A stretch of 11,037 bases of DNA from Pedosphaera sp. (GCA_009695405.1 SIAZ01000116.1:1-11037); one strand, 5' to 3'. Positions 1 through 7,895 are shown, counted from the stretch's first letter. Numbers and translations: made by a program. The notes: generated by a model not told the origin, from the sequence alone.

Positions 1-146
1 TGGACGTCGAGAGCGAGTTTAATTTGCCGATAGGGAGGCGGCTGAGTTGGTGGAGCCTCAGGGAGAGGATCTACTGCAGTGAGAACTGGCAACGGTGGGT
101 CCGCTGCCACGCTTAGAGACGATGAAGAATTAGGATGTCTTTTCAT
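1..146 (-). CDS. IS110-like transposase, N-terminal fragment (cut by window edge)
   Basis: A minus-strand frame opens at an ATG (bases 146-144) and stays open for 48 codons to the left edge. It begins MKRHPNSSSSLSVAADPPLP, continues through a Pro-rich linker, and reaches PPPYRQIKLALDV; the two leftover bases allow His next. A Pro-rich leader leading into an (I/L)ALDVH-type strand resembles the start of the RuvC-like DEDD domain of IS110-family transposases, where this Asp would be the first acidic catalytic residue. That assignment is inference from a short segment. The upstream AGGTAGG is a weak ribosome binding site. The gene lies 11 bases from a truncated IS66 element, which fits an insertion hot spot. 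It could also be another transposase family. Confidence 0.45.
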   Translation of the reverse strand, partial: MKRHPNSSSSLSVAADPPLPVLTAVDPLPEAPPTQPPPYRQIKLALDV

Positions 147-156
147 GGGTAGAGGC

Positions 157-339
157 CTACCTTGAACTTTGTTCCGAGCGGCCGCTAGCTCTCATGCCAT
201 CTATCAATAAAAGGTGACCCGAAAGAGGGTCCAATTGAAGCGAACTGCGAACAGCCTCGGCCAGTGTATCGAAGGACTTGCGAAGATCCGTCTGACCGAC
301 CGCGACATAGACCCGAGTGTTGGAGAGAAAGCTCAGCAT
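157..339 (-). pseudogene. tnpB: truncated IS66 TnpB (Orf2)
   Basis: The first 44 or so residues read MLSFLSNTRVYVAVGQTDLR, then KSFDTLAEAV, then LDPLSGHLL. This is the classic IS66 Orf2 opening, with the conserved TDLRKSFD and DPLSGHL segments. After SGHLLLI the sequence becomes unrelated (DGMRASGRSEQSSR) and stops at 60 residues, whereas the family is usually about 110-120 residues long. The loss follows a deletion or a second insertion near base 205. Its ATG lies inside the end of tnpA as ATGCTGA, the translational-coupling overlap typical of IS66 operons. Confidence 0.75.
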
Positions 340-701
340 CTGGAGAAATTATCAAGAATGGACCGCAAGGTTGAGGGGTCCAAACCTGGAGGCAGTCGAA
401 GTGCCCAACCGGATGGGGCAACAATTTCCGACCCGTCGGCAGAACTCGCCGATGCTGACGGCGTGCGGTGCACGGGAACGAAGGCCGGACTGTTTTGGGA
501 GGCGATGAAACGGGCTGGCTGCTGCGGTTGTGTTGGCTGTATTGGATGAGTGATCCGTAGCCAGCGATCAATCGAAAGAGGATGAACACCCAGACTCGCA
601 GCAAACTCAGTCTTCGAGAGTCCTGAGCTTTTAAATTCAGTGATTGGCAGTTGGATTTCAGCAAGGCCAAGCCGCTTCCGAGACGGTTCAATTGAGTTCA
701 T
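333..701 (-). CDS. tnpA: IS66 TnpA (Orf1) accessory transposition protein
   Basis: A 122-residue protein from the ATG at 701. A TTG two codons upstream (707) is less likely. Residues near 20-50 form a helix-turn-helix with the pattern FKSSGLSKTEFAASLGVHPLSIDRWL, typical of IS66/IS3 Orf1 proteins. The C-terminus, LRLPPGLDPSTLRSILDNF, matches the TnpA tail (L+LPPG.DP..L..+L) seen next to TnpB. Its stop overlaps the tnpB start by 7 bases. The reading frame is intact, but its partners are truncated or missing, so it probably serves no transposition function here. The middle is rich in Pro, Gln and Ser and poorly conserved in general. Confidence 0.65.
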   Translation of the reverse strand: MNSIEPSRKRLGLAEIQLPITEFKSSGLSKTEFAASLGVHPLSIDRWLRITHPIQPTQPQQPARFIASQNSPAFVPVHRTPSASASSADGSEIVAPSGWALRLPPGLDPSTLRSILDNFSRC

Positions 702-744
702 CCGCAAAGGCTAAACCCAAGGAAGACGAATTGGGAACCATGGG

Positions 745-1380
745 ATTGGGAATACGTTTACGGCTCAAATGCAGTCCTTGGTGCCCGATGTCTTAAACGA
801 GAGTCGCGAAAGTCAATCGATCCGTAAACTCTACGGTCTCGATGATCCTGACCTCAATACCCGACTTTATGCACGTCAGATGGTGCGGGTTCGCCGGTTG
901 GTGGAAAACGGAGTGCGCTTTGTCCAAGTCAATTGTGCCCACAGACTTTCTAACGGGACTGTGGATCAACACGGTGGACTCAAAATAGGGCATGAGAAAA
1001 ACGCCCGTCAAACCGACCGCGCTGTCGCTGGGTTAGTTAAAAATCTCGAACAGCGGAAACTACTGGACAGTACGCTTATTTTGTAGGCTGGAGAATTCGG
1101 GTGCACGCCCCACGCGCCGAGTCCTGACGGCATCGATCATCACTCAGAGGGATTTTCGGTTTTCTTAGCCGGTGACGGTATCAAAGCGGGCACGGTCTAT
1201 GGTGCAACCGATGAATTTGGTATGAAGGCCGTCGACAAGATTGCCGACTTTCACGACTTCTACGCCACCGTATTGCACCTCGCAGGTATTCATCACGAGA
1301 AACTAACCTTTCGCCAAGGCGGTCGCGATAATCGCCTTACTGACGTCCACGGGAACGTCATCCAAGGCGTCATTGCCTAA
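745..1380 (+). pseudogene. DUF1501 family protein, 5'-truncated and with internal stop
   Basis: One continuous frame covers the C-terminal half of a DUF1501 protein, a Tat-exported sulfatase-like family common in Planctomycetes and Verrucomicrobia. Recognisable blocks are AQMQSLVPDV, KLYGLDDPD, YARQMVRVRRLVENGVRFVQV, VDQHGGL, RDHH-like IDHH, YGATDEFGMKAV, DFHDFYATVLHLAGI and RLTDVHGNVIQGVIA. Two lesions are visible. The first 250 or so residues, including the signal, are absent, and the homology begins only about 45 bases after the IS66 remnant. A TAG at 1084-1086 also falls where the family reads WGGEFGRTP; here it is stop-AGEFGCTP, so a Trp became a stop and the conserved Arg became Cys. 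The usual partner gene (DUF1549/DUF1553, cytochrome-like) is not present. The 165 bases after it show nothing recognisable. Confidence 0.8.
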
Positions 1381-1545
1381 GGCCAAGGCCGGATCAATTC
1401 GAGCGATATTTGGTCTCCTCTGAGACTTGGATTTCGGTGGTCTCTGGTTCCCACTGGCGACGGGGCGAGGTTGACTGCTTACCCACTGTTTGCTTTTGGC
1501 AGGCTCCTAACCTCACGCCCCCCGAATTCCTACCCACTCAATGGG

Positions 1546-2424
1546 TCAAGAGGCGAATATCTGATCCATCTCAGTCGATAGCCTCTTTAACCCTTCGATT
1601 GATCCAGCACCGCCCTGCTCGGCAATACCCCATCCATCGTAACCGATATCATCTAAAGCTTTCATGACCGCCGGCCAATCATTATCGCCCTTGAGAAATT
1701 CGGCATCGAACCCAGCCCACTTTCCCTGCTTATCGGATTTTGCCCGACTATATTCCTTGATGTGCAGAGTGGCAATACGTTTACCAAGAATCCGCACCCA
1801 CTGCTCTGGCCATGCGTAGTGGATGATGTTCCCCACATCGAAATGCCAACCGACCATTGGAGATTTAAATTCGTCGACGTAACGAGCAGCTTCCATCGGA
1901 CTCAAAAGAAAATTATTCCAGACATTCTCAATGGCAATTTTTACCCCCAATTCCTCAGCCAATGGCACCACTTTCTTGATCTCGACCACCGACCGACTGT
2001 AAGCGTCCGCATAGCTAACACTCTTACTCACCACTGCCGGCACCAACAGTACCGCTGGGGCTCCATAGGCCTTGGCGTCACATAGCGAAAGTTTTAGTCC
2101 CTCAACGCCCACTTCACGCGTGGCTGGATTAGGATCGGATAACGGTTTAGCCCAATGAGTGTGGCAACAAACCGACCCAGCCTTTAATCCAGTCGCCTTC
2201 AAAGCTGCAATCATTTCAGCGTTATCCATGCCCCCCATCGGCTCAACTCCTTCAAATCCCGCCGCTTGAATGGCCTTCATCTTTTCTATCACTGTCCCAG
2301 GTACACCTACGGTGCCCCACATAATTCCTTTACGGATACGACGACGCGCACCAGTGGACTGGGCTATGACAGGAAGCGAGGCCCCAGCGAGGGCCGCAAG
2401 ATGGATAAAATGACGACGATTCAT
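1546..2424 (-). CDS. Tat-exported sugar phosphate isomerase/epimerase-like TIM-barrel protein
   Basis: A 292-residue protein of the AP-endonuclease-2/xylose isomerase-like TIM-barrel superfamily. The N-terminus MNRRHFIHLAALAGASLPVIA is a twin-arginine-type signal: RR, then HFI, then a hydrophobic stretch. Export to the periplasm is therefore likely. Barrel landmarks follow in order: GFEGVEP (56-62) with metal-ligand candidate E61, KIAIENVWNN (162-171) with E166, GWHFDVGN (192-199) with H194 and D196, LHIKEY (220-225) with H221, and WGIAEQGG (265-272) with E269. These fit the conserved divalent-metal site of the family. Members of this Tat-bearing subgroup are often called hexulose-6-phosphate isomerases, but substrate is usually unproven and phosphate sugars are not expected in the periplasm, so a free sugar or inositol-type substrate is more plausible. 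It converges with the DUF1501 pseudogene. No strong ribosome binding site is visible. Confidence 0.85.
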   Translation of the reverse strand: MNRRHFIHLAALAGASLPVIAQSTGARRRIRKGIMWGTVGVPGTVIEKMKAIQAAGFEGVEPMGGMDNAEMIAALKATGLKAGSVCCHTHWAKPLSDPNPATREVGVEGLKLSLCDAKAYGAPAVLLVPAVVSKSVSYADAYSRSVVEIKKVVPLAEELGVKIAIENVWNNFLLSPMEAARYVDEFKSPMVGWHFDVGNIIHYAWPEQWVRILGKRIATLHIKEYSRAKSDKQGKWAGFDAEFLKGDNDWPAVMKALDDIGYDGWGIAEQGGAGSIEGLKRLSTEMDQIFAS

Positions 2425-2994
2425 AGGTCAGGAGTTTCTGTAGATGTAGTTCTAAGTAACCACCTATCCCCAAGTCAACGATCGTACCCTTTATTCGGCA
2501 TAATTTTTCCAACACCCGACACCACCTCGCTTTTGAAGCGTCTCTCCGTGGCTTGGGGGAGGAATAGGTTGCTTCGGAAACTCGAAGGGAGAAACCGAGA
2601 CATTGAGCACCATGGACAGCAGTGTTAAGGGATATCCGATGAGGACCCGACGTAAGTTTTCTCCAACTTCAGTAATTGTGCTCATGCCCTGCGCTTCCGT
2701 TGGTGTCCATACCACTGCTAATGAATCAACCATGGGCGAGTGGCACCCGCTTTGATTGACAAAAGTGACTCCGATTTCCCTCCATACTTCCGGCTTCTGC
2801 GCGCCTTCGCGAAAGCAATCGGATCATTGTCTCGTTCATCAATATCTCTAGGTAGAACAATGAGTGCCGTCGGTACTAGGTCGAAGACAAGCGACAGTCG
2901 TATTGGTGGGGCTAGGATCTAAGTCCAACGGGCCGTGTGTCGCAAATGAGTGAGGAACATTGCTTTTAAGTATTGCCACATGAAGATTTGGCAG
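2425..2994. other. 570-base stretch without a convincing gene; possible decayed gene or dispersed repeat
   Basis: I see no intact gene, tRNA or strong terminator here. On the minus strand two overlapping frames are open without a good start. One runs from about 2918 to 2718 and reads LVFDLVPTALIVLPRDIDER, then DNDPIAFAKARRSRKYGGKS. The other is open from about 2830 to 2491 and reads KPEVWREIGVTFVNQSGCHS, then PMVDSLAVVW and MSTITEVGENLRRVLIGYPL. Moving from the first frame to the second near 2795 would give one longer coding-like string, which suggests a frameshifted relic. A repeated intergenic element is equally possible. I do not recognise a family. The right end carries the upstream region of the methyltransferase. 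Confidence 0.3.
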
Positions 2995-3591
2995 ATGACT
3001 GATTGGCAGAAACTGTATGAAGAAAAAAATACACCATGGGATCGAGGCGAGGCGTCGCCCGCTCTGATTGACTGGCTAGGATCACATCGAATGCCGGGTA
3101 CTATTCTGGTTCCTGGCTGCGGCCCCGGAAATGATCTAATTGCTCTTGCAACCAGCGGAGCGGTGAGAGTGGTCGGCCTTGATATTGCGGCGGGAGCTAT
3201 TGCAATTGCCGCTGATAAAACGCGCGGCATTAATGGTGTTTCCTTGGTCACTGGTGATCTATTCACATTAAACGATGGCAGCCTCCGATGGGGTTTCGAC
3301 TGGGTCTTCGAGCACACTTGTTTTTGCGCTATTGAACCTAGCCGGCGGTGGGATTACGTCCGATCCGTCGCTGGCGCACTCAGACCTGGGGGACATTTGC
3401 TCGCTGTGTTTTATCTCGAGCCTTGGGATCAGGATGAAGATCAGAATCAAGGCCCCCCTTTTCGCTCAGATTTGCATGAACTGGACGCGCTCTTCGGTTC
3501 TGAATTTGATCTGCTTTATTCAGCAATTCCCACGAGTTCCTTTCTAGGGCGAGAGGGCAAAGAGCTCATCCGATTATTGCGACGACACTAA
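2995..3591 (+). CDS. SAM-dependent methyltransferase, TPMT family
   Basis: From the ATG at 2995 this is a 198-residue class I methyltransferase of the thiopurine S-methyltransferase (TPMT/DUF938-like) type, matching the usual length of about 200. The opening MTDWQKLYEEKNTPWDRGEA has the family's W...Y..G.TPWD.G signature. Motif I is VPGCGPGND (39-47), motif post-I is GLDIA with acidic D63, which should bind the SAM ribose, and GDLF (87-90) follows. The block DWVFEHTCFCAIEP (102-115) is a hallmark of the family. Substrate could be a small thiol, selenium, tellurium or other nucleophile and cannot be fixed from sequence. In-frame alternatives are an ATG at 2980 and a GTG at 2950. I prefer 2995 because the family normally begins at this point, with GAAG eight or so bases upstream. 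It is monocistronic and converges with the ABC ATPase gene. Confidence 0.85.
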   Translation: MTDWQKLYEEKNTPWDRGEASPALIDWLGSHRMPGTILVPGCGPGNDLIALATSGAVRVVGLDIAAGAIAIAADKTRGINGVSLVTGDLFTLNDGSLRWGFDWVFEHTCFCAIEPSRRWDYVRSVAGALRPGGHLLAVFYLEPWDQDEDQNQGPPFRSDLHELDALFGSEFDLLYSAIPTSSFLGREGKELIRLLRRH

Positions 3592-3596
3592 GCGTA

Positions 3597-3649
3597 TCTT
3601 CATATTTGAAGAGGGCTTAATAAACTAAAACCCATTCTCTTACTAAGAG
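3597..3649. terminator. weak hairpins between convergent genes
   Basis: The 97-base gap between two convergent genes contains TCTTCA-tatt-TGAAGA (3597-3612) and the short palindrome CTCTTACTAAGAG (3637-3649). Both are A/T-rich and neither is followed directly by a run of T on either strand. The position suits a bidirectional terminator, but the structures are weak, so this is a suggestion only. Confidence 0.25.
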
Positions 3650-3688
3650 TTTGTTAGCGACACCCATGACAAGACGTTTTTTGAAGAT

Positions 3689-4378
3689 TTAGTCAAGAGA
3701 ACGAGCTATCTCGGGCCGGCCTGCCCGCAGCCTGAGAATCTTGCCCGTCTTTGCGGCTAATTCGAGATCGTGAGTCACGAGGATCAGTGCTGTTCCCTCA
3801 GCAGCATTCAGACCAAACAAGAGTTCAGTGATACCGACTGCGGTCTCAGCGTCCAAATTACCGGTCGGTTCGTCTGCAAACAGAATTTCCGGACTGTTAA
3901 TAAAGGCCCGTGCCAAGGCAACACGCTGCTGTTCGCCTCCTGACAGTTGAGCTGGATAGTGACGCGCGCGCGCTTCTAAGCCGACACGACTCAGTAATTC
4001 AAGAGCTCGCCCCCGAATAGCACTCCCACCTCGGAGTTCAGCGGGAACCATAATATTCTCTAATGCCGTCAGGGTGGGAAGAAGCTGAAAACTTTGAAAA
4101 ACAAAGCCGACATAACGATTTCGCATTCGAGCGCGCTCATCCTCATCCAGCGATCCCAGATCATGACCAACTAACCGCACCGTTCCACGTGTCGCCGTAT
4201 CCAGACCGGCGCACAGCGCCAAAAGGGTGCTCTTTCCCGAACCACTGCGCCCCACGATCGCACAGGTCTCCCCGATCCCAATCTGTAGATCCACTCCATC
4301 GAGCACGACCAACTCACCGCCGTCCGCTGAGCGGTAATGCTTGGTCAAACCGCAAACATCTAGGATGGCCCCGGTCAC
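3689..4378 (-). CDS. ABC transporter ATP-binding protein (LolD/MacB/YbbA type)
   Basis: A complete 229-residue ABC ATPase. Walker A is GRSGSGKS (43-50), the Q-loop is Q95 in VFQSFQLLPTLTALENI, the signature is LSGGEQQR (145-152), Walker B is ILFADEPTGNLD (165-176) with D169 and E170, and the H-loop is THD (H203). The FQSFQLLP, ENIM.P.EL and DEPTGNLD patterns place it in the MacB/LolD/YbbA (type VII) group, which drives extraction of lipoproteins or other envelope molecules or mechanotransmission rather than import. The matching FtsX-like permease, normally the next gene, is absent from the window: downstream lies only a convergent methyltransferase gene. The start is GTG at 4378, because an in-frame TGA just upstream excludes a longer form. 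The ribosome binding site is poor (AAAGAAA). It lies 59 bases after the large PEPCK-like gene on the same strand and may be read through from it. Confidence 0.9.
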   Translation of the reverse strand: MTGAILDVCGLTKHYRSADGGELVVLDGVDLQIGIGETCAIVGRSGSGKSTLLALCAGLDTATRGTVRLVGHDLGSLDEDERARMRNRYVGFVFQSFQLLPTLTALENIMVPAELRGGSAIRGRALELLSRVGLEARARHYPAQLSGGEQQRVALARAFINSPEILFADEPTGNLDAETAVGITELLFGLNAAEGTALILVTHDLELAAKTGKILRLRAGRPEIARSLD

Positions 4379-4437
4379 TTTCTTTGATTGTCAGAATTGA
4401 AGCCAATGGCTGTTGACAGAAGAGTCACTCGTAACCC

Positions 4438-7400
4438 TCAAGATAATTGGGTAGCGGGTTCGCCACCGATTGTTCCTGACAATTCCTGAATGCGATCATC
4501 TGAGGCACAACGATCTCGCATTCTTTGGGCGAAAGCGCGACGTTCCAGCAGACTGAGACGATCGACTTCCCCCGCATACTCGGTTCGCAAAATAAACCGA
4601 TCAAAGTAGGCTAACACTCGGGTCCAGTGGCGTATTTCTGAAGTACGACGAGCCTGAAGTCGGGTTTGATACCAAGCACTAGCCAAAACAGATTCGCGGG
4701 TAAATAAGATGCGGAATTCCGGAGTTTGAAGCTGTCCATCAGCAGTTCCACCTTGCCTCATAATCTCCAAAAGCTGCCGCAAAGGCGGCACCGCCTGAGC
4801 CACTGAACCATCAGCAAAATATTGTGCCGCAACTCGGCAATGGGTGGCCGCTATATTTTCTACAGAGTCCACATACTGAACCGAGTCTTGTAACTCAGGC
4901 CGCAAGATATCCTCGGTCAGTACCGTATGAGGTTGATTAAAAAGACGTCCAAAGAACTCCGAAACAAAGCGAGAGGTCACCCGCCAACCGAGTCGACTCG
5001 CTGGGATCGTCCGCCCCTCGAGGGTGATATCCTGAACTTTCTCCAAATAGCCATTTTGAATTAAATAAACAGGATTTCGCTCTTGAACGCCCAATCGACA
5101 CCAGATTTCAGGAATTAATAGGCTAATATCGTGATCCACTCGAGTCTTCGGCCCCACATAGCCGGCACTGGTGATAAAGACTGGGTAGCCACTCAGAGCA
5201 AAGGAAACGAAAGCCGCATTGAGGTCATAAATGGGGGGCAAAGCATTAAATGGCCCTTTGGTTAAAGCCCCTTCACTCCCGGCATCTGTCGTCGACGGAG
5301 ATTTGCCGGTCATACTGGAGATGAACTCCATAAATGCCTCCGGTAATTCCATATAGTGGATTGGCCCGTAGCATGAGAGCGAACGAACGCCAACTTCAGC
5401 CGGATTATTGCGGCGTCCGGCCAAGATGGCATGCACTGGAGTGGATAAAACCTGCGGCACTGGGAGGTACCGCGCCAATCTGGCCCCCATTTCTGCGATA
5501 TGACATCCACACGGATCCAACAAATCCGGACGCTTCTGAAGGTAACGCGGATTCTTTGAGGGTTTACCGTCGACAATGCGTGGATGTGCCGTGGTGACAA
5601 TCCAGTCGGCAGATCCATCCTTCTCCGATGAAGAGGCAGCGGATTCCACCAGTGATCTCATCGGATCTGTATATTGAAAAAGGCCCACAGAATTCTGAAC
5701 CAAAGCTTGAGCTTCAGTCCGAGAAACGGGGGCATAATTGCTGAAGAAATTATCTGTACCCGCAAAATCAGATTCAGCGGTGGTATCGTAGCCACGGTGA
5801 ATAGCGTCGTCGGGGCGTTGAAAGAGTCGGTTTTCGACATTGCTCACAAGTTTAAGTGCTGGATACGAACTTTGGGCATCCAACACTCCCAACCATTCGC
5901 GGGGCACCGTGACACTTGCGGTAATATCATCTTCCATCTGTATTTTCCGAGCTGGCATGAAATCTTTTCGTAAGCCGAAGGTTCGCCAGTAGCCATGTTG
6001 ATCGTAGCCTACCCTTAGAAATTGAGTGACTAACTTTTTCCGCCCCAATCGCAATTCGTTCGCTGAATTTCCGTTGATCACATCGACGCTAAATTTCCCT
6101 CTCCAAGCATCGCCCCAACTCGATTTCCAAAACCGTTTCACCACCAAAACTAATTCGCGAATGTGAGGGCGAACACCGCTCACCCAATGGTTATGCTCAT
6201 CGGAAAAAGTATCACAAGGTGTCATTAATTTGATCACCGATCCAAGCGTCCGCTGAGGCGACAGAATTGGGCGAAAATCAAGCCCACACTGCGAGGGTTC
6301 TCGGAATCTCATTGAAAAGTCCCGTTTCAAAATGGTCTCCACTATCTCGAGATCCTGTTCTAGATCAGCGACAAAAATTGAGCCATGAATAATGGCATCA
6401 GTTATGGGTTTTGAAATCTCACTTTTTCCTCCTCCTGAGACGGTACTGGGCTTGTGACAAAGAGTCCCCTCCGGTTGTGTACCAACCAACCGCCAAGCTC
6501 TAGCTCCCTTTGGTTTCTCTAGATGAACTTTGAAGCCACTCGGCAACAAGTAGGTGTGATCTAATCGCAGAGGAATCGATTGAGATTGCCCATTCGTATC
6601 CCAACAGATTGTCTGAGTTTCGATATCAAACTGGGAGGTTTCAGGCACGTACAGAACAGAAGGATGAGAGCGGTCAATACCGTACCCCTCGGGTCGAAGG
6701 TCCAAGACATCAGAAAAAAGACGTTTTACATCGTCAAAACTATGAGGGAATTCTGATTTATACTGTCGAGCATCGTAGTCACTTCCGAGATCGTAACTCG
6801 CAAATACAAGAGCCCCACCCGCGTGTTCTTCCTCTGCCAACCCCATTAAATTGGTCGCAAAACTAATCTGGGTTTTCACCTCTTTCTTGCAGTAGCCAAA
6901 GTAGTTATCGGAAATCAATGTAACGATGACACCCGATGCATCTCGGGCCGTGATCTTAAAAGCGTTCCCTCCATTGTAGAGTTCGTTCGGGTCCTTCCAG
7001 CACATTTCATCACGTCGTTGTCGCTCGGTAGCGGCATCATAGTGAGGCAATCCCAACTCCTGTTTGTTCAAACCGTTAATATGCGGTGCCAACAACACAC
7101 AACCGGTGTGCCCCGACCACTGCGACGCATCCAAACCGGCATCATTCTCCGGAAGGAGCGGATCGCCGGCGTTGCCAAAAATGCTTTCGACAAAATCCAA
7201 GTTAGCCACCAGTGATCCGGGTGCGAAGAGGCGAATCTCCATGCTTTGCTCGTCTTGAAAACTTGGAATCTTCGGACAAACCACGGGACGAATGAGTAAC
7301 GAGACAAAACTTGCCGCAGGAGCGTTCTGCGACGCCGTAAAAGGAAACCGCAACATCTCTTCCGATGGTTTTAGTGCTCGTGAAAGCAAAGCCGCAAACA

Positions 7401-7884
7401 CCGACTTAGGAACTTCTTTCTTGTCGTCCGGTGTAGGTAAACCGCCCTCGGTCACATGAAAAATTCCCGCAGTTGTGCGCCGATCCGACTTCGGATTATG
7501 CAAAATACCATTCCGCAATCGGTAACTCCGGAGCATAGGGGAAACAACCTCGTCCCGATCCGGTGGCATCGATAAAAAGCGAGCCAATCCGGGACGGTCC
7601 AAGGTAAAAGTCCGTTTAGGTAATTCTGGAGGGACAGCAACGTCGCAGAGGTAGTTGTGAAGAAAGTTATTGATCCGCTTATCGACTGGACTGAAATACT
7701 GACTCAACAATCGGTCTTTTTCTTGTGAATGAGCAATAAAACTAGCAAGCGAGGCATCCAAGGGAGATTCGTCCCCTGCGAAAGGGACCCCTTCCATTCC
7801 TAACTCAGCTAACTTTAGATTGATATGCCGGTGCACAATGGCCACTTCGGAGAGTAACGGAGAAGTCATGATCAAAAAGGGCAA
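4438..7884 (-). CDS. probable PPi-type phosphoenolpyruvate carboxykinase, 1148 aa
   Basis: A single very long frame of 1148 residues with no signal peptide or membrane segment, hence cytosolic. Length and motifs fit the pyrophosphate-dependent PEP carboxykinase family known from Propionibacterium and Entamoeba (about 1130-1160 residues), which interconverts PEP + CO2 + Pi and oxaloacetate + PPi without nucleotide. Features I judge typical are NAFKITARDASGVIVTLISD (307-326), then NYFGYCKKEVKTQISFATNL (327-346), EEEHAGGALVFASYDLG (351-367), a Gly-rich SGGGKSE (483-489), CYGPIHYMELPEAFMEF (838-854), TGKSPSTTDAGSEGALTKGP (859-878), and VGPKTRVDHD (910-919). The assignment is from memory of the family, not a search. 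The start is uncertain: TTG at 7884 has AAGGA six bases upstream, while the ATG at 7869 (residue 6) has no ribosome binding site. It lies 44 bases behind a membrane-protein gene and is probably co-transcribed with it. If correct, it would link PEP, oxaloacetate and PPi pools in gluconeogenesis or anaplerosis. Confidence 0.7.
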   Translation of the reverse strand: MPFLIMTSPLLSEVAIVHRHINLKLAELGMEGVPFAGDESPLDASLASFIAHSQEKDRLLSQYFSPVDKRINNFLHNYLCDVAVPPELPKRTFTLDRPGLARFLSMPPDRDEVVSPMLRSYRLRNGILHNPKSDRRTTAGIFHVTEGGLPTPDDKKEVPKSVFAALLSRALKPSEEMLRFPFTASQNAPAASFVSLLIRPVVCPKIPSFQDEQSMEIRLFAPGSLVANLDFVESIFGNAGDPLLPENDAGLDASQWSGHTGCVLLAPHINGLNKQELGLPHYDAATERQRRDEMCWKDPNELYNGGNAFKITARDASGVIVTLISDNYFGYCKKEVKTQISFATNLMGLAEEEHAGGALVFASYDLGSDYDARQYKSEFPHSFDDVKRLFSDVLDLRPEGYGIDRSHPSVLYVPETSQFDIETQTICWDTNGQSQSIPLRLDHTYLLPSGFKVHLEKPKGARAWRLVGTQPEGTLCHKPSTVSGGGKSEISKPITDAIIHGSIFVADLEQDLEIVETILKRDFSMRFREPSQCGLDFRPILSPQRTLGSVIKLMTPCDTFSDEHNHWVSGVRPHIRELVLVVKRFWKSSWGDAWRGKFSVDVINGNSANELRLGRKKLVTQFLRVGYDQHGYWRTFGLRKDFMPARKIQMEDDITASVTVPREWLGVLDAQSSYPALKLVSNVENRLFQRPDDAIHRGYDTTAESDFAGTDNFFSNYAPVSRTEAQALVQNSVGLFQYTDPMRSLVESAASSSEKDGSADWIVTTAHPRIVDGKPSKNPRYLQKRPDLLDPCGCHIAEMGARLARYLPVPQVLSTPVHAILAGRRNNPAEVGVRSLSCYGPIHYMELPEAFMEFISSMTGKSPSTTDAGSEGALTKGPFNALPPIYDLNAAFVSFALSGYPVFITSAGYVGPKTRVDHDISLLIPEIWCRLGVQERNPVYLIQNGYLEKVQDITLEGRTIPASRLGWRVTSRFVSEFFGRLFNQPHTVLTEDILRPELQDSVQYVDSVENIAATHCRVAAQYFADGSVAQAVPPLRQLLEIMRQGGTADGQLQTPEFRILFTRESVLASAWYQTRLQARRTSEIRHWTRVLAYFDRFILRTEYAGEVDRLSLLERRAFAQRMRDRCASDDRIQELSGTIGGEPATQLS

Positions 7885-7895
7885 GGAAAATCCTT
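7883..7895 (-). promoter_or_regulatory. Shine-Dalgarno inside a small hairpin at the PEPCK-like gene start
   Basis: On the minus strand AAGGA-TTT-TCCTT forms a 5-bp stem. The left arm AAGGA (7895-7891) is the best Shine-Dalgarno sequence available and sits six bases before the TTG start (7884-7882), while the right arm runs into that start. Pairing would hide both. This site is the main reason for choosing the TTG start. Confidence 0.45.

Larger units (their letters stand above)
157..707 (-). mobile_element. IS66-family element remnant (tnpA + truncated tnpB)
   Basis: Two adjacent minus-strand frames match the first two genes of an IS66 element in the correct order: a TnpA-like helix-turn-helix protein and the N-terminus of TnpB. 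The rest of tnpB and the large transposase gene tnpC are missing. TnpB similarity stops near base 205, where unrelated sequence begins. I found no IS66-like terminal inverted repeat at either side, so the exact ends are unknown. The element abuts the broken DUF1501 gene on its right and an IS110-like gene on its left. It is probably immobile. Confidence 0.65.

Noticed and set aside
185..691. A 168-codon open frame on the minus strand across the IS66 remnant
   Set aside because: It runs through the TnpA and TnpB reading frames in another phase, has no family features, and is a shadow of those genes.
1084..1086. Programmed read-through or recoding of the TAG in the DUF1501 gene
   Set aside because: The gene also lacks its 5' half and has another conserved-residue loss (Arg to Cys) right after the TAG. 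Simple decay explains all of this better.
4063..4416. A 117-codon plus-strand frame opposite the ABC ATPase
   Set aside because: The opposite strand carries a complete ATPase with all motifs; the plus-strand frame has no recognisable features.
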